Origin: Marchantia polymorpha subsp. ruderalis
Taxonomy: Eukaryota > Streptophyta > Marchantiopsida > Marchantiales > Marchantiaceae
DNA length: 64,000 bases
Direction of reading: 5' to 3'
Assembly: GCA_037833965.1 (NCBI GenBank)
Contig: AP031358.1
Coordinates: forward strand, 13,648,001-13,712,000
Of this stretch, positions 25,485-38,000 are shown one piece after another (the stretch's first letter is position 1; the number at the start of each line of letters is the position of its first letter). Below the pieces are notes generated by a model, which was not told the origin of the DNA, ran no database searches, and saw only the letters and a list, made by a program, of their open reading frames with translations. Both the position numbers and the translations under genes were made by a program.

Positions 25485-25965
25485 TAGCATGTTTGTAGAG
25501 AAGCTCTTTTTATGATGTTTATATAAATGCTTATTTAAATGTTGTTTAGGTAATCGATTCTGATATCTACGTTATCTACTTTACAGTAAAGTGCACGAGC
25601 GGAGTCGAACGTGCGTCCAGCCATTAAAATACGGTCTCCGTTGATCGCATGTCTCTGTTGCAATTTTTTTCTTAATCCTTTTTACTTCTTTCTTTTCATG
25701 CCTCGTTTCTCTCACCATCTGATACACTTTCCTATAAAAGATAAAACACTTCCCGAACATACGTCGAACGTAGGCCAAGCCAATTAATAAGCCGACTTTT
25801 TTTTAGATCACTTTTACAGAACAGGGGACAATCAAAGTGTGTGTCTGCATGCTTAGGTTGCAGTGATTCTTCAAATACCGCATACAGTATTGTGGGATCC
25901 TGTGTTTTGGCCTTGATAGTCAGGGAAGTCACTGTTTCAGTCTCGGGCTTTCATCTGCGTTGCAC
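25485..25965 (+). repeat. P450 upstream region, third copy (right arm)
   Basis: In plus orientation this repeats the P450 upstream DNA (ATCTGATACACTTTCCTAT, CTTCCCGAACATACGTCGAA, ACAGAACAGGGGACAAT, TTTCATCTGCGTTGCACAA), then departs just before the position of the P450 ATG. No P450 coding sequence follows. With 23222-23685 it forms inverted arms around ~1.8 kb. Confidence 0.85.
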
Positions 25966-26948
25966 AATTTTGTGATGGACATTGGTCGTAGTAGTGGCCC
26001 ATCTCTTGTCGATGTCGATTGCACTGGCCGGTTATCATGCTTGCAGGTTGAAGCAAATTAGCACAGCACGCACAATCTATCCAGGTGATGAGCAGAATTG
26101 GGGACAGGAACCCACATCAATCCATGTACATAAGGTTCCCCAGATTCGGGAGGCAGGTTTCCAAACAGTGGGAAGAATTGGAATCCGGTTCTTGTAGAGC
26201 TGGAGGATGGGAACCCAAGACCTGAAATCGAAAAGGTCGAATATGTAAAGCTGACCCGACACTCGACCTGCTCACTCGTGGTTGCCCATCTAGAGCCTAC
26301 CGTAACGCAGTAATAGCTTCACCGCACACCATGGTCAGTCTAGAGGGAGTCACAGTGGTTCGAACTCCACTTTCCCCGGTCGGTTGGGGTAACTGTGGAT
26401 GCTGGGTCGCCGGGAAGTTACACTCACACGAAAGAGGTGCCCTCGACGATATTCCCAGGCACCGGCGAAAACCGGAGCCACACTTGACCGGCTTCCACCG
26501 GTGATTCCTCTCATTCCTTGTTCATGTTCTAAATGCCTTCTTTTCTAAATCCATCGAAACTCCTTCAACCGCGTTACTATTAGCCGGTTCTGCCCTTCCT
26601 GCCGGTGGCCAAGACCGGTAACGTTGCAGGCAACGTGGCTGCACTACTCACCTGTCCCACCGGGCGACGGTGGCCGGAAAGCGGCGGCATTGCTGGAGCA
26701 AGCCATGGCATGGCATGGAATAGCATAGCATAGCATAGCATGGCAGGGCATGGCATGGGAGTCCCTCGATAAGGTGGCGCGGGATGCCGTCGACTTATCT
26801 GCGTCGGATAACGAGGGAGAGGCGGGGACGGAGGGGCCCGAGGGCCCTGTACACAAACGAGCCCAAGCAGTCGGACGAGAAGAAGCTCGGGGCGCAGGCA
26901 CACAGAGGCTGCGCATCGAGGCACACATTCTGCGATTCGCGATCGATC
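25966..26948. other. Intergenic and uS5 upstream region
   Basis: No gene is seen. 26450-26620 is GC-rich with repeated ACCGG (26461, 26471, 26487, 26497, 26614). A run of GCATG/GCATA pentamers lies at about 26703-26762. The plastid uS5 5'UTR occupies the last part. Confidence 0.4.
26703..26762. repeat. GCATG/GCATA pentanucleotide microsatellite
   Basis: Roughly eleven imperfect tandem GCATG and GCATA pentamers with small interruptions, about 190 bp before the uS5 start codon. Confidence 0.85.
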
Positions 26949-28599
26949 ATGGCTATGGCGGGCGCACTGACGCAGGTCACTCAGGCCTTGTCCAAGGCAT
27001 CCGTCTCGTGCGCGGCCCCGGCCGTGTCATGCTCGTCGTCCTCGTCGTCCTCGTCGACCTCGTCCAGGAGTGGAGTGAGCTTGAGCTCGTCGCTGTGGTG
27101 CAACACCGATTCGTTGAAGAGGAGGTGCGAGAATGTGGCCGCAGCTGCTTCGAGCGTGAGGAGCACTTCGGCAGTGTTGATGGGAGATGACTACGAGGAG
27201 TCTGAGGAGGAGGTGACCGCTGCCTACGAAGCTCTGTATGGAAAGGCCTTCGGTGCCAGCAAAGGTGGCGAGAAGAAGTGGGAGTCCACGGACGACAAGG
27301 ATGCCGAGGGCGACGATGCCCCGTCTGGCAGGCGTAGAGGTAGAGCGGCTGATGGCGATAAGCCCAAGAGAGATGGTGACAGGTCTGGAAGGGGCGGCCC
27401 CAGAAGCGAATTCGAAGAGCGCGTCGTGCAAATTCGAAGAGTGACCAAGGTCGTGAAGGGTGGTAAGCAGCTTTCCTTCCGCGCCGTCGTTGTGGTCGGT
27501 GACAAGAAGGGCAAGGTCGGTGTTGGTTGTGCCAAGGCCAAGGAGGTTATCACTGCCGTGCAGAAGTCGTCTGTCAATGCCAAGCGCAATCTCGTCACTG
27601 TCCCCATGACCAAATACAAGACCTTCCCTCACAGGTATGTTTTTGCTGATCTTCTTCCTGTTAGCTAACCTGAATTCCAGCATAGATGAGCTATTTCCAA
27701 ATTGGTGCATCACCAAAATGTTCTTGCCAAGTTTCTGCTCTAGAACCTGAATTTAATGTGGGTGGGCATTCTCTGCTTTGCTTTGAACCTTGATTGTGTA
27801 TAGACTCCGCTCACATTGTACTTAGTAGAATCCTCAGGCTGCGATACTCTCTGTCCCTGCACTCAGTCTGTCTTCCACCAATTTTCATGTTCACATTTCT
27901 CTCATCTCCATTGATATTTGTGCTTGGACCCCCGTTTTTGTGACATCAATGTCTGTCACATATATCGGCGTTTCTGGCAGGATACAAATCAGTGTAGTGT
28001 CTGAATCCTGAGTGTAGGTAGGAGAATTTGCAAGTTACCAACGAGATTGGCGTTCTTGGTAGGATACGAATTAGTGTAGTGTCTGACTCCTGAATTTAGG
28101 TAGGAGAATTTGCAGGTTGTTAACCTGATTGGGAACCTGAGAGCAACAATTAGGTCACAGGTTTATGTTTAAGTTCAGGACGTATGCGTTCAGGAATACA
28201 ACAATATACTTTGTTATTGCTCCTGTTATTCTACAAGTAAAAGAATCTTGTACAGACCTTGTCCCTGGAATGTTTAGCATGAAGAGGTGAAGAATCCCTC
28301 TCTCTATGTCGAGTGTTTATATTCACCTTCGGTATACTTTGCCTTGCAGAGCGGACGGTAACTACGGAGCTGCCCACGTCATGTTGAGGCCTGCCTCTGT
28401 CGGAACGGGAGTTATTGCCGGAGGATCTGTCAGAGTTGTGTTGGAGTTGGCAGGAGTAGAGAACGCTCTAGGGAAGCAGATTGGAAGTGAGAACCCTCTG
28501 AACAACGCTCGTGCAGTTGTTGCAGCTGTATCGAGCATGAAGCAGTTCAGCGAAGTAGCCAAGGACAGAGGAATCCCCATGGAAGAACTCTGGAAGTAG
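26949..28599 (+). CDS. RPS5: Plastid 30S ribosomal protein uS5 (RPS5), nuclear-encoded
   Basis: Exons 26949-27634 and 28350-28599 join at AG|GTATGT and TTGCAG|A to a 311-aa protein. The N-terminal ~65 residues are Ser/Ala-rich and nearly free of acidic residues, as in chloroplast transit peptides. An acidic and basic linker follows. The conserved uS5 part begins [20 protein letters not shown], then [19 protein letters not shown] (the S5 double-stranded-RNA-binding fold). After the junction, [37 protein letters not shown] and [13 protein letters not shown] make the C-terminal domain. It functions in the small subunit of the plastid ribosome, near the mRNA entry and decoding region. The frame is open upstream to 26784, but the first good ATG with a transit peptide is 26949. 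The gene is intact. Confidence 0.96.
27964..28131 (+). repeat. Two tandem ~83-bp copies inside the uS5 intron
   Basis: A block reading GGCGTT..GG.AGGATAC.AAT.AGTGTAGTGTCTGA..CCTGA..TAGGTAGGAGAATTTGCA occurs twice, starting near 27966 and 28049, with about 85-90% identity by eye. Confidence 0.85.
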
Positions 28600-29592
28600 A
28601 CTCAATGTTTTGTATGTTTTAAGTTTAGGAGAACTTAGATCAACGGTGCCAACGCATTTAGAGGTCACAAACTTCGGAGGTGTGTCATGCACTTTCAAGT
28701 CTTGTCCACCGTTTTTAAGGTCAGTTAAAGTGTTCCAATCAAAGATAAGGAAGTTGAACTCGAACTGGGTGTCTGGAGCTACGTATCAGGTTATGGCTCA
28801 TGATGTAAAGTGATCCTTTTATGAGGGGCTTGTTAGCTCCCACTTCGCGGGAAACAACCTTCCTGCGTCCAAATTTTTTTGAAGGCTGTAGCCTCGCACT
28901 ACCAAATATCTCCGAGCTTTTGCCCAAAAATCGTAGCATCAGTGTAGGACTCGACTAGAGACTCGATTTTTTGCTTCAGTCATGAGATAATCAAAACCTT
29001 AATCGTGTACTTTTGTCCAGTATGTCGTTGAAATTGCTGTACAAAAGCTACCGGATGCCTTCAGGGGTGTGTAGTGTTTGATCATTGAATATTGAAAGTC
29101 CACTGCAATTCTCCCGCAACTGCTCTAAATCTACTGGACTCGCCCTGCACATTAAAAAAGATTTCACTGTTTTGACCTGGATGTACTGAAAGATCCTAGA
29201 GTGGACAGAAACTGAGCTGACTGAAAGCACATCGAATTCTCTGGTAGTACGAAAAAATCCGCCCGGAAGGTCAAAGGGACGTGGTGAATCGTATGTACAC
29301 CATGGCGCAAAGTGACACGATTAGAAATATTAAGTCTGTCTAATTGCAATTTACTCAAACATTTAATCCCCTACCCGATTTGCCAAACTTTTCCATGAAG
29401 TTGTTGAGCGGAAATAGTGTCTACCATGGCCTTTCAGAGCACCAGTAATGTCCATTGTGAAACTATGTGCGGACCATATGCTGGATCCCCAGACCTGAGA
29501 TACTTGCACATGGCTTGACGAGAGTATACCATTCTTTACAAATATTCTCTCCCTGGCATCTTGATTCTTTTGGACGTGTACTCTGTTACTGT
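28600..29592. other. uS5 3'UTR and intergenic DNA
   Basis: No gene or clear repeat is seen. Several possible polyadenylation signals follow the uS5 stop. Confidence 0.4.
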
Positions 29593-29598
29593 GTTATC

Positions 29599-29744
29599 AC
29601 CAGGCCTCTCTATATAGGGCGGGTTCTATGCACAAATTTATAACGGAAAAGGTTTTGTTGGTTTGAAGATTACCAGGCCTCTCTATATAGGGCGGGTTCT
29701 ATGCACAAATTTATAACGGAAAAGGTTTTGTTGGTTTGAAGATT
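29599..29744 (+). repeat. Perfect 73-bp tandem duplication of the hAT left end
   Basis: 29599-29671 and 29672-29744 read the same. Each copy contains the terminal CAGGCCTCTCTA followed by the first part of the rps19 piece, so the element carries two potential left ends. Confidence 0.97.
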
Positions 29745-30658
29745 ACTGAAGAAATGGTTGGTCATAAATTTGGAGAGTTTGCTTCTACACGGAAAACCTC
29801 TTCCTTAGGTAAGAGAGCTTTGCCCCTAAAACCAAGATCAAACCAATCAAAAAGGATTCCATATGTTACACATCTCCACAAAATAAGGATAATTCTCAAA
29901 TCAAAATACGGAATATATGGAACTTGTCAGTTTTCGGCCGAATTTGTCGACAATATAATACACCTTCGAGAGAAATGGGTGTTATCTTTGATCTCTGAAT
30001 ATCCTTTTCCCACTTTAGCAAGGAGAAATCACTCTCCACACTGTTGAAATGTTCAAAATTGGTGAAACTAATATCACGAAAAACTCCATGAGTTGAAGAA
30101 ATCTATTCTTGAATCCTGGAATCAGACTTTTCAATCAACAGATTTTTGTGCATCTAGAACATCGACTTCTTTATGTTTTGTGTTCACTATTTTATCTATG
30201 TACTTTTGTTTCCGAGAAAATTTGAGACTATCTTGATATTTAAGAACTAGTTGAATATTATTTTGTGTTTTCAAAGCTACAAGTGAATGAGATAACCAAG
30301 GAAACAAAATACTAGAACTTGGTTGAACTCATCAGGTGTCGCCGCACAGTTTTAGTCAAGTACACAGCTAGTTTCTCTAGTAAAGTAGCGGTAATCAACA
30401 AAGAAATTGTCACAAAAGATCACGGCAAAGATTTAGCTGAATATTTATGTAAGTTTCTCTAGTAAAATCACCTACATCAACAAAGATTTGTCAAAAATTG
30501 TCACCCTAAAGTTTTAGTTAAATGACTCGGTTAGTTTCTCTAGTAAAGAAACATAGACAACAAAGACTTTTTGTTGGAAATACAGAACTTTGTGAAAACG
30601 AAATACGTCACTTTGGCCCTCCCTCAAGTTCCGAATGTGCCGTTTTTAGAGAGGCCTG
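29601..30658 (+). mobile_element. Non-autonomous hAT-like DNA transposon, 1058 bp, with 8-bp target duplication
   Basis: The left end begins CAGGCCTCTCTA and the right end is its exact inverse, TAGAGAGGCCTG, a 12-bp terminal inverted repeat of hAT style. The bases just outside are GTTATCAC at 29593-29600 and GTTATCAC at 30659-30666, a perfect 8-bp target-site duplication, which is the hAT length. No transposase frame is present, so it would need help from elsewhere. The interior holds a mitochondrial rps19 piece near the left end and, near the right end, three spaced copies of a TAGTTTCTCTAGTAAA-like motif (about 30368, 30450 and 30530). The perfect target duplication suggests a fairly recent insertion. 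Confidence 0.85.
29693..29865 (+). pseudogene. rps19: Fragment of mitochondrial rps19 in nuclear DNA
   Basis: The frame reads [18 protein letters not shown], then [17 protein letters not shown] and LGKRALPLK, the C-terminal half of mitochondrial ribosomal protein uS19. The next bases fit the normal TKIKPIKK ending only after a one-base shift, so the piece is frameshifted near its end. The N-terminal half is missing. The first part ([14 protein letters not shown]) is present twice because of the 73-bp duplication. Bryophytes keep rps19 in mitochondrial DNA, so this is most simply a mitochondrial-to-nuclear transfer carried inside a DNA transposon. No promoter or start codon is evident. Confidence 0.88.
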
Positions 30659-30666
30659 GTTATCAC

Positions 30667-31985
30667 TGATAACCAGGGCACACTCTCGGCGCCCAAACAT
30701 CCGAATGGAAAATAGCGTGACGAGGTAAGAGGGGGCAGTTGCTTCAAGCCCAAGTACTCCATTCGGCAAAGATGGCGAATCTGAGTCCAGAGTCAAATGC
30801 AAATGCCAGCCAAAAGAGAGTCCGGGTCAAAACGCATCTGAGACACAGCACAAATAGGGCCCTCAACATCCATCCCAGGAAGGCCGGGCAGCTCGATCTA
30901 CCGAGAACGGTCAAACTCCCTCTCACCAACCAAATTTGCCCCAATTCCTTCCAAGGACGATGATTCAACCTTCTCAACACAAAATCTTTTACAGGCCGCT
31001 GCCCGAGTACGCCATATATCTTCTTCTTCCCGTCTAGTCCAGCTCACAAGTGTCATGTGAGGAAAGGGCTTCTCAAGGAGAACAGTATCTGCTCGTTTGG
31101 CTTGACGACATGAGCCACATCAGTCCTGAGTCCTAAGTCCTGGCTCATTCTCCTCAGCTCAGACTCCATCGCTCCACTATCTGATCCTCCCTCCCTGCAC
31201 ATTGTTTTCATTTTGCTTGACTGACCCTCCTGAAGTTGTTTTCATTCTTGCAGCGATGGAAGTCTTTCCATGCCCAAGAGTCTTCGGTATCCGGACTCTT
31301 TGTCAACTGGCCGCCCGCTGACCAGTGAGCTCGAGAGTCCTGCACAGTGCAGTAATCTCAAGCAAGCTCACCTTCAGTCTCAGGATGCTATTTTCAGACA
31401 AGCCAATGCTGCGATGGCGGGCGAGAGAGCAGACTTAAGGCACAAACAGGACTCAGATGCCCCAGGAATCGTCCTCATCTTCTTCTTTTTCTTCTTCAAG
31501 GTCGTCGTGTGAGGATGGGCCCGGCCAGATCAATGTGCAACGACAAATTGCTGCTGATCTCTCCATGCATCACATTGTCAACTCCTGGGCTCCTGGATGA
31601 TCATGACCAGCGCAGATCTTTCGGTCTCATCTCTCTGTCCAGATGTCTGCAATGTTTGACAAAAATCCTGCACAGAGAAGTCGTCCATGACCACCATAGC
31701 TCCCTCACTCCTTCACAAAGCCACTGGACCCAGAATTGTCCAGAGGGAGGTTTGAAGGCGTTGTTGAAGAGTGGCCTAATGAACCAAGGTCCCGGTGGAT
31801 GGCGTCGATCCGTCGTGTCTTCTGTGAGTGTTTGTCCGCTGGTTGGTCTGGTGCGCGATTGACCAGCGAGATCTTCAGGTCACCTCGTTCCCTCTCAGAG
31901 ATGGAGCTTTATTTTTCTGATTGACTGTGTTTGGTTTACTGCTTCTGACGTTGTTGCTCGCCCTCGGTTTGGCTGGACGTCTACC
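30667..31985. other. Unassigned moderately GC-rich DNA with decayed coding-like frames
   Basis: Short open frames shift between phases over 31250-31930. One, ending at 31924, reads protein-like (RVFCECLSAGWSGARLTSEI), but I do not recognise a family. It may be an old gene relic. Confidence 0.25.
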
Positions 31986-31989
31986 ATGT

Positions 31990-34900
31990 AATATATGATG
32001 GCGTTTCCATAAAGGTCAGACGTCTAGGTTCATTATTTAAGGGATGCAAAGGTTGTAAAAATTACAAGAACTGATTGTCACATACCATTTGAACCCTTTT
32101 CCAAAATTAAAAAAATGAAAAATTTGCGCAAATTATCAAATTTATCCAAATGTTTGAGTTTACTGATCTAACTTTGAGTAATGATTTTTCCATACAGTTT
32201 TCATAAATAATGTGACTTATCTCTTTGAAACTTTTAGTCCAGATAATGTTATTCATTGAATCAAATTAAAGAATAAGATTGAGTAATTTGACATAATATC
32301 TTTGTGAAGATCTATTTTATTATCCCTTAACGCAATCGAATGAGAAAGGATTAGTGTTTAAAATAAACAGCGTAAGCAAATTGAAAGATGAACAAAACAT
32401 TACCACAATAATGTGATTTTGAAATGATATGATTTGATATGAAGAAAGATAACCGAAATGAGTTGGTGTCATGATAAATCTAAATCATTTGCTGTTTTTC
32501 ACCATAAAGATTACATTTCTGTATTCGTGTTGAGAATTAATGGGCATATGACAATATCGAATGATGTTCAAACAGAAATTCCGTACCTAAGCATATTCCA
32601 CCAACAATTATACATTAAGACAGAAAAATCGTATACATATACATTCCGTGACGTAGATAGGCTCGGCCTACACAACCTAGGGTCTTGCAGTGGATATTCT
32701 GTTTCCAAAGTTGTGTACAGAGTATGTTGTCAATATTACAGTCGCTCTGGTTCCGAGCGACTGTAAGTGCTCGGACCAGAGCATTTAATTAAGGAATTTT
32801 AGGCTGTCTCACTAATTAAAACTGGATCAGATACCATACAATAACTCTACATTCAATAAAGTGCCTCTGCGACATCATATTGTAAGAAGCAGCTATTAAT
32901 TTGGAAAAAACCCAAAACATCTAGCTTGCTTGTAGCCATGGTCATCTTCACTTGGGTGCTTTGTCTTCTCATTGAGATAAATTTATTATTTTTTAATGCT
33001 ATTTTTTAATACTAATTTTTTTTAAAATTAGTTTTTCATTGAAATCTTTTACAATATTACGCCATACTTTTTTTCTATTTTGGATATACCTTGAAGATTT
33101 AAATCATAATGCCTGATTTATGTAAAAGATTATTAGCGGGAAAAAACATGAATTTACTCCACATACTAATTTTATCAAACAATGCCCATCAATACTCTGA
33201 ATAGTTTTGAACTTGAAATTTACTTTTGAAACATGCAAGTTATGAAATAAATCTTCAGAATTGAATCAAACTTTTATTCCCAACACAACTTTATTAGACC
33301 TAAAAATTTCTCTTGTCCCAAATCATATTAAACTAAAATCTTAGGTTTAGAAAACATCAATGTCAAACACTTGAAGCCATTACTCGTTTGTAACACTCAT
33401 GAACAAACACATCACTTATTGAAGAGGTATTAACTTGATGTGACCCCATTGGAAACTAAATTGTTTACTATGACCCTCTAAGTTTTGTTTTATCTGATGT
33501 GACTTACCGAAGTTACACGTCATGCATGTTCTTGTTTCAACGGACAGTGCAGGCAGTGGAACTATGATAGCAAGATTATTCTCGTCGTCCATCATTGAAT
33601 TGCTCAAATCTCCACTTATTGCAATCGCACCCGCACACTTCTTCGTTTGAGACTTCCCCATAGCATCCAAATTTGTAAAATTATCTGACACCCAGAATTC
33701 ACAAGTCCTCCGCTACACTCCTTGTGACATTCTTTCATAGATTCCACACATCCGCCGTTGTTCACTGAATCAAATTTTCAACAGCTCAAAACTCACCACC
33801 TCTGTGCGCTTGTGACAATATTTGTTTTGCGATAACAAATTGCAGATCGATGAAATGTGACCTTTGTGATTTGTGATCGCTGAGGTTCATTAAAGTTTGC
33901 ATATGATGCGAGCTTTAGTGTACAAGAACACCTTGTAGAATTTCATGACGATGTGTCGTCGGTGGATTCCCATCGGGTAAAACAAAACTTGATGCGTTCC
34001 ATCAAACACTTTAGGTTTTGATGGGGTCTCATCAAGTAAATACCTCCTTATTGCATGGAAAAACTTACATTGGTGATCATATATCTTGTGCACAAGAACC
34101 TCCTTATATGCTTCGGTTAATTATATTGTCATGAAGATTCCATGTTCAAGCATCCTTTATCTCAATTTTAAGATTTACACATTTCTCTCATTCTATTCAT
34201 AGTTTTTTCTCAGTACATATTCTTTCCTACCAAGTTTGGGAACATTAAAATTCTAATTTCTTTTACTTTTTCTTCTATTTTCAAAAATATTCTCTAATCT
34301 CTTTTTTTCTTTCTCTTGATTTCTTATGTTTTTACATATGCTCTTTAATCCCTAACTTTATCTCTAATGCACTCTTTCTTCTTGTTTTTTGATAGGGAAT
34401 TTTGTACATAGTATCGAATGAGATTTAGTGATTCATGCATAAGTATTTCAAATTAATGCTCATAATAAGCTATAAAACAATTCTTGAGCCCAAGAATTTA
34501 AAATAACAAGACGTCAGACTGAAAAGGATCACATTCTTATGATCAACGTACTAATCTCAGGTTTAAATCCTTGCCAAAACATTATAAATACAAATGATAC
34601 ATGAACCAGTACAGTAATTTCATTTCAAATGACAACCAATAAAATGTCTAGTTCTGTATTAGTTTTTTGCATCAAAACCACAAGCATTACTAAGAGTTCT
34701 AAAGTTTGACTCAAATGAACATAACTATGATTTAGAAATAAACAATACCTCATGAACATTGGTGTTGTAATATGTAGATGTTGACAATTATGATCAAATA
34801 ATAATTAGCAATTTTTGAGCATAGGAACATACTATATAATGATAAATAAATCTGATTGAATAAACAAAGGTTGTAATTGATGGGCATGTTCTCTTTCCTT

Positions 34901-37900
34901 TTCAAAGTAAACCCAATGTACTTTTTAAATCCGTCACGAACAACAAACCGCTTTCATATTGACTTTATTTAATAGCAAATGGAATTTTGAAAAAAACTAA
35001 ATATATCAATCTTTAACGTTTTCACTATCTTGCTCTTTGCTCAAAAGTCTGCCACCTACATCTCAAGCAACAAATTTGCTTTTGTGTGGCAAGGAAACCA
35101 AAAGATTTCAAGGAAAGTGACTCTACTCATTATGATTTCATTCTTCTAAATATGACTTTTGAAAGACGTTGTTTACAAATTCAACCAAATTTTCTTAGAT
35201 GGAATTTTTCCTTACGAGTTCACATAGGTGAAGAGAATAACTAGTAGCATGTGCTCACTATATTATTCTAGTTGGATAATTGACCAATCAATGCTTGATA
35301 AAACACACATGGAAATTAAAATGATAGTTGTATATACTTTATGAGTATTCTAGCTTATATGCATTCTTTACTATATTAGATAGGTCTTAATATATAAGAA
35401 TACATGACTAAGCGAAAAGAACTTTCTGTTGTCTAGAAAATCATATAGAGTGAAATTTGACTGTATAGTGTATTTCAAACATCAAGAACTACGTGTGGTT
35501 GCAATCTAAGAGTTTGAACTAGTTGTGTAAACACAATGTGTATTTTGCTTTGAGCATAATATGTTATTCAAAAAGAAAAAAATAGTTTAAAATTATATGA
35601 ACATTGTGTGCTATGTGCTTTTAACATTAAAAAATATAGTTGAAAGAACATTTTTTCATATATAATATGTATAGAAAGATGTGTAAAACAATGCCAAATT
35701 TGCCTACATTTTGATAAATTATATATTTATATATATATATATATATCATTAAATATCAATCGACTTTTTTGTGGGTTTATTTTTTATATTTACTTAGAAT
35801 TATTTTGAAAAAGTAAAATTTTCACATTGAGCCCAAGATTGAAAAAAAAATGAAAATTCAATACTGAAAAATAGGAAAATTAATTTTATATCTCACTAAA
35901 ATATACATTTATTTTCATATTAATGTTGCTGATGGCACAATTAAATGTTATTGAAACATATTAAAAGTCAATCAGACTTAGTACAAGAGTTTCAGAAATG
36001 AAGAAGACAGCTCCTTGATCATTATTTCTGAACAAATTATTTTATTGTGATTATTTGGTTGACATCATTTAAATTGAGATGCATATATTCAGATTATTAA
36101 AACCACTTGATCTTTTAAATATAATAGAAGTCTATGGTTATACTCTAGTTTGATTATCAATGAATTTTTGCTATTCAATGAGTCTAAAGCATAAAATAAA
36201 AATGAAATTTTAGATACTCATTATGATAGAAAAAAATCTACTCTGAAATATATAAGGTTTGATCATTATGAATTATATGATGATTCACACAAACTTAATC
36301 TTATAAGAAAACACATTACTTAAGTTCAAAAAGTTTAGGAGCATGAGACACGTCTAAAATCTTGACACACGTCTAACAATCAAACAAAATAAATAAAAAG
36401 AACAATATTCACAAGTTTTATTTTTCATTTATAAGACCATTAGTTGTATAAATGTATGAGTTTTAGATTAAATCACAGATTTTACAATTTTTAGCTTAAT
36501 CATGACTAAGTTTAGCTATCAAATATAAGCTTGGCAAAGTAATTAGATTACACTAAAAGTTTTGAATGAGCATCGATATTTTTCTTTAATTAGAATTTAA
36601 AATCCGATAAAAATATGTTGCCACACGTTTATTTTTACTGATTAGAATTAATCTAAATTTCAACTTAATGACAAATTGTAGATTTTAAATTTCATCAAAT
36701 TTCTCAATGTCATGACGTCATCTCAACTTATAAATTAAATACCATCTATAAGGTCTATATAGATCAGTTGATATTCTTCATAGATTCTAATCAAACATAG
36801 CAGCATTAATTTTCAAGAAAGTAAGTTAGAAATTAGTAGAAATAAAGATATGAAGAAGAAATTTGCAAGAGTTCAAGTTTGAAGAGATTTTTGTCAAAAA
36901 AATTGTTTCATCAATGAATGATTTATATTTAAAAATTATCTTCAAATTTTAATAAAAGATTGTGATTGATGGAGAGATTGTGTGAAAGGATGTTTTTACA
37001 TGAGTATGTATAATATTTTTAAATCATGTAAACTGCCCAAAAATCATTTGATATAAATAAAAGTGAAAGTCTATCCACGGTTTACAAGTGATTTATAACT
37101 AAAAAAATGAAATAATCTAAAGCAATGATGATGATATGGTTTTAGTTTTTCAAAAATCATAATTTTTTAAACATTGATCTATCTTCTTCATATGGCAAGA
37201 GTCATGTTTTGTTGGATAAATTTCAGAAAAATGCAATAAACAAAAATATCATTGAATTACTCTCAAAATTAAAAAAATTAAACTTCCGAATAATCAAACA
37301 TTGATGTACATTAAATGAGTTAACAAATATAAAATCAATTAAGCTACAAGATCCACTTAAGAAAAAAATCATAGAAGAAAAATATAGATTTTAAAAAACC
37401 TTGATCTTAATTTTATATTCCATTATTTTGTTTTGTATGCTTAATTTTGGATTTTTAAATTAAAAAATATTTTTTCACGTCATTTTATTATGATTTTGAT
37501 GATATAATTTTCATGAAAAAATTTATGAACTTTGTGAAAAAAATCGCATATGATTTTTGGATTTCTTAAATAGTTATGTTGATCTTTAAAAGATTTCAAA
37601 AAATAAAAAAATACGATTTCATGAGATTACAAAATATTAACATATTAATATTAATATTAATATATTTTAATATTAATATTAATATATTTTAATATTAATA
37701 TTGATATTAAAATATTACAATATATTTCATGTTTGATTTATGTGTATTAAAAACTGAATGATGAGTTTTATGTCTCTATAAGAAGTGTTACATTGCTTTA
37801 CCTATGAAACTACTTGCTTATACATTGAAATGCATTTTCAAAAATTCAAAATTGTGTTGGACTTTAGTCTTGTATGTGATGAAAAATTGAATAATGTCAT

Positions 37901-38000
37901 AATATTAAGTTGTTTTATGGATTATCATTAGAGACAAAAATTGGATGGATGAAAATCAAAGACTGGATATGATTCTACATTTGGACATGGATTCGTAAGC
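31990..38000. other. AT-rich gene-free block
   Basis: About 6 kb of visibly AT-rich DNA with no frame over ~100 codons and no recognised element. It contains an (AT)n tract near 35720-35750 and interleaved TATTAATATTAA runs at about 37640-37710. Composition changes sharply near 38010. Confidence 0.6.
32736..32782. repeat. Two mutually exclusive hairpins
   Basis: TTACAGTCGCTC (32736-32747) is the exact inverse of GAGCGACTGTAA (32755-32766), with a 7-nt loop. The overlapping segment 32744-32758 (GCTCTGGTTCCGAGC) also pairs with 32769-32782 (GCTCGGACCAGAGC), with one bulge. Only one of the two can form at a time. The function is unknown. Confidence 0.85.

Noticed and set aside
26338-26380. GGTTCGAACTCC, resembling a tRNA T-loop
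   Set aside because: The loop is one base too long for the flanking stem, and no acceptor, D or anticodon stems could be formed upstream.
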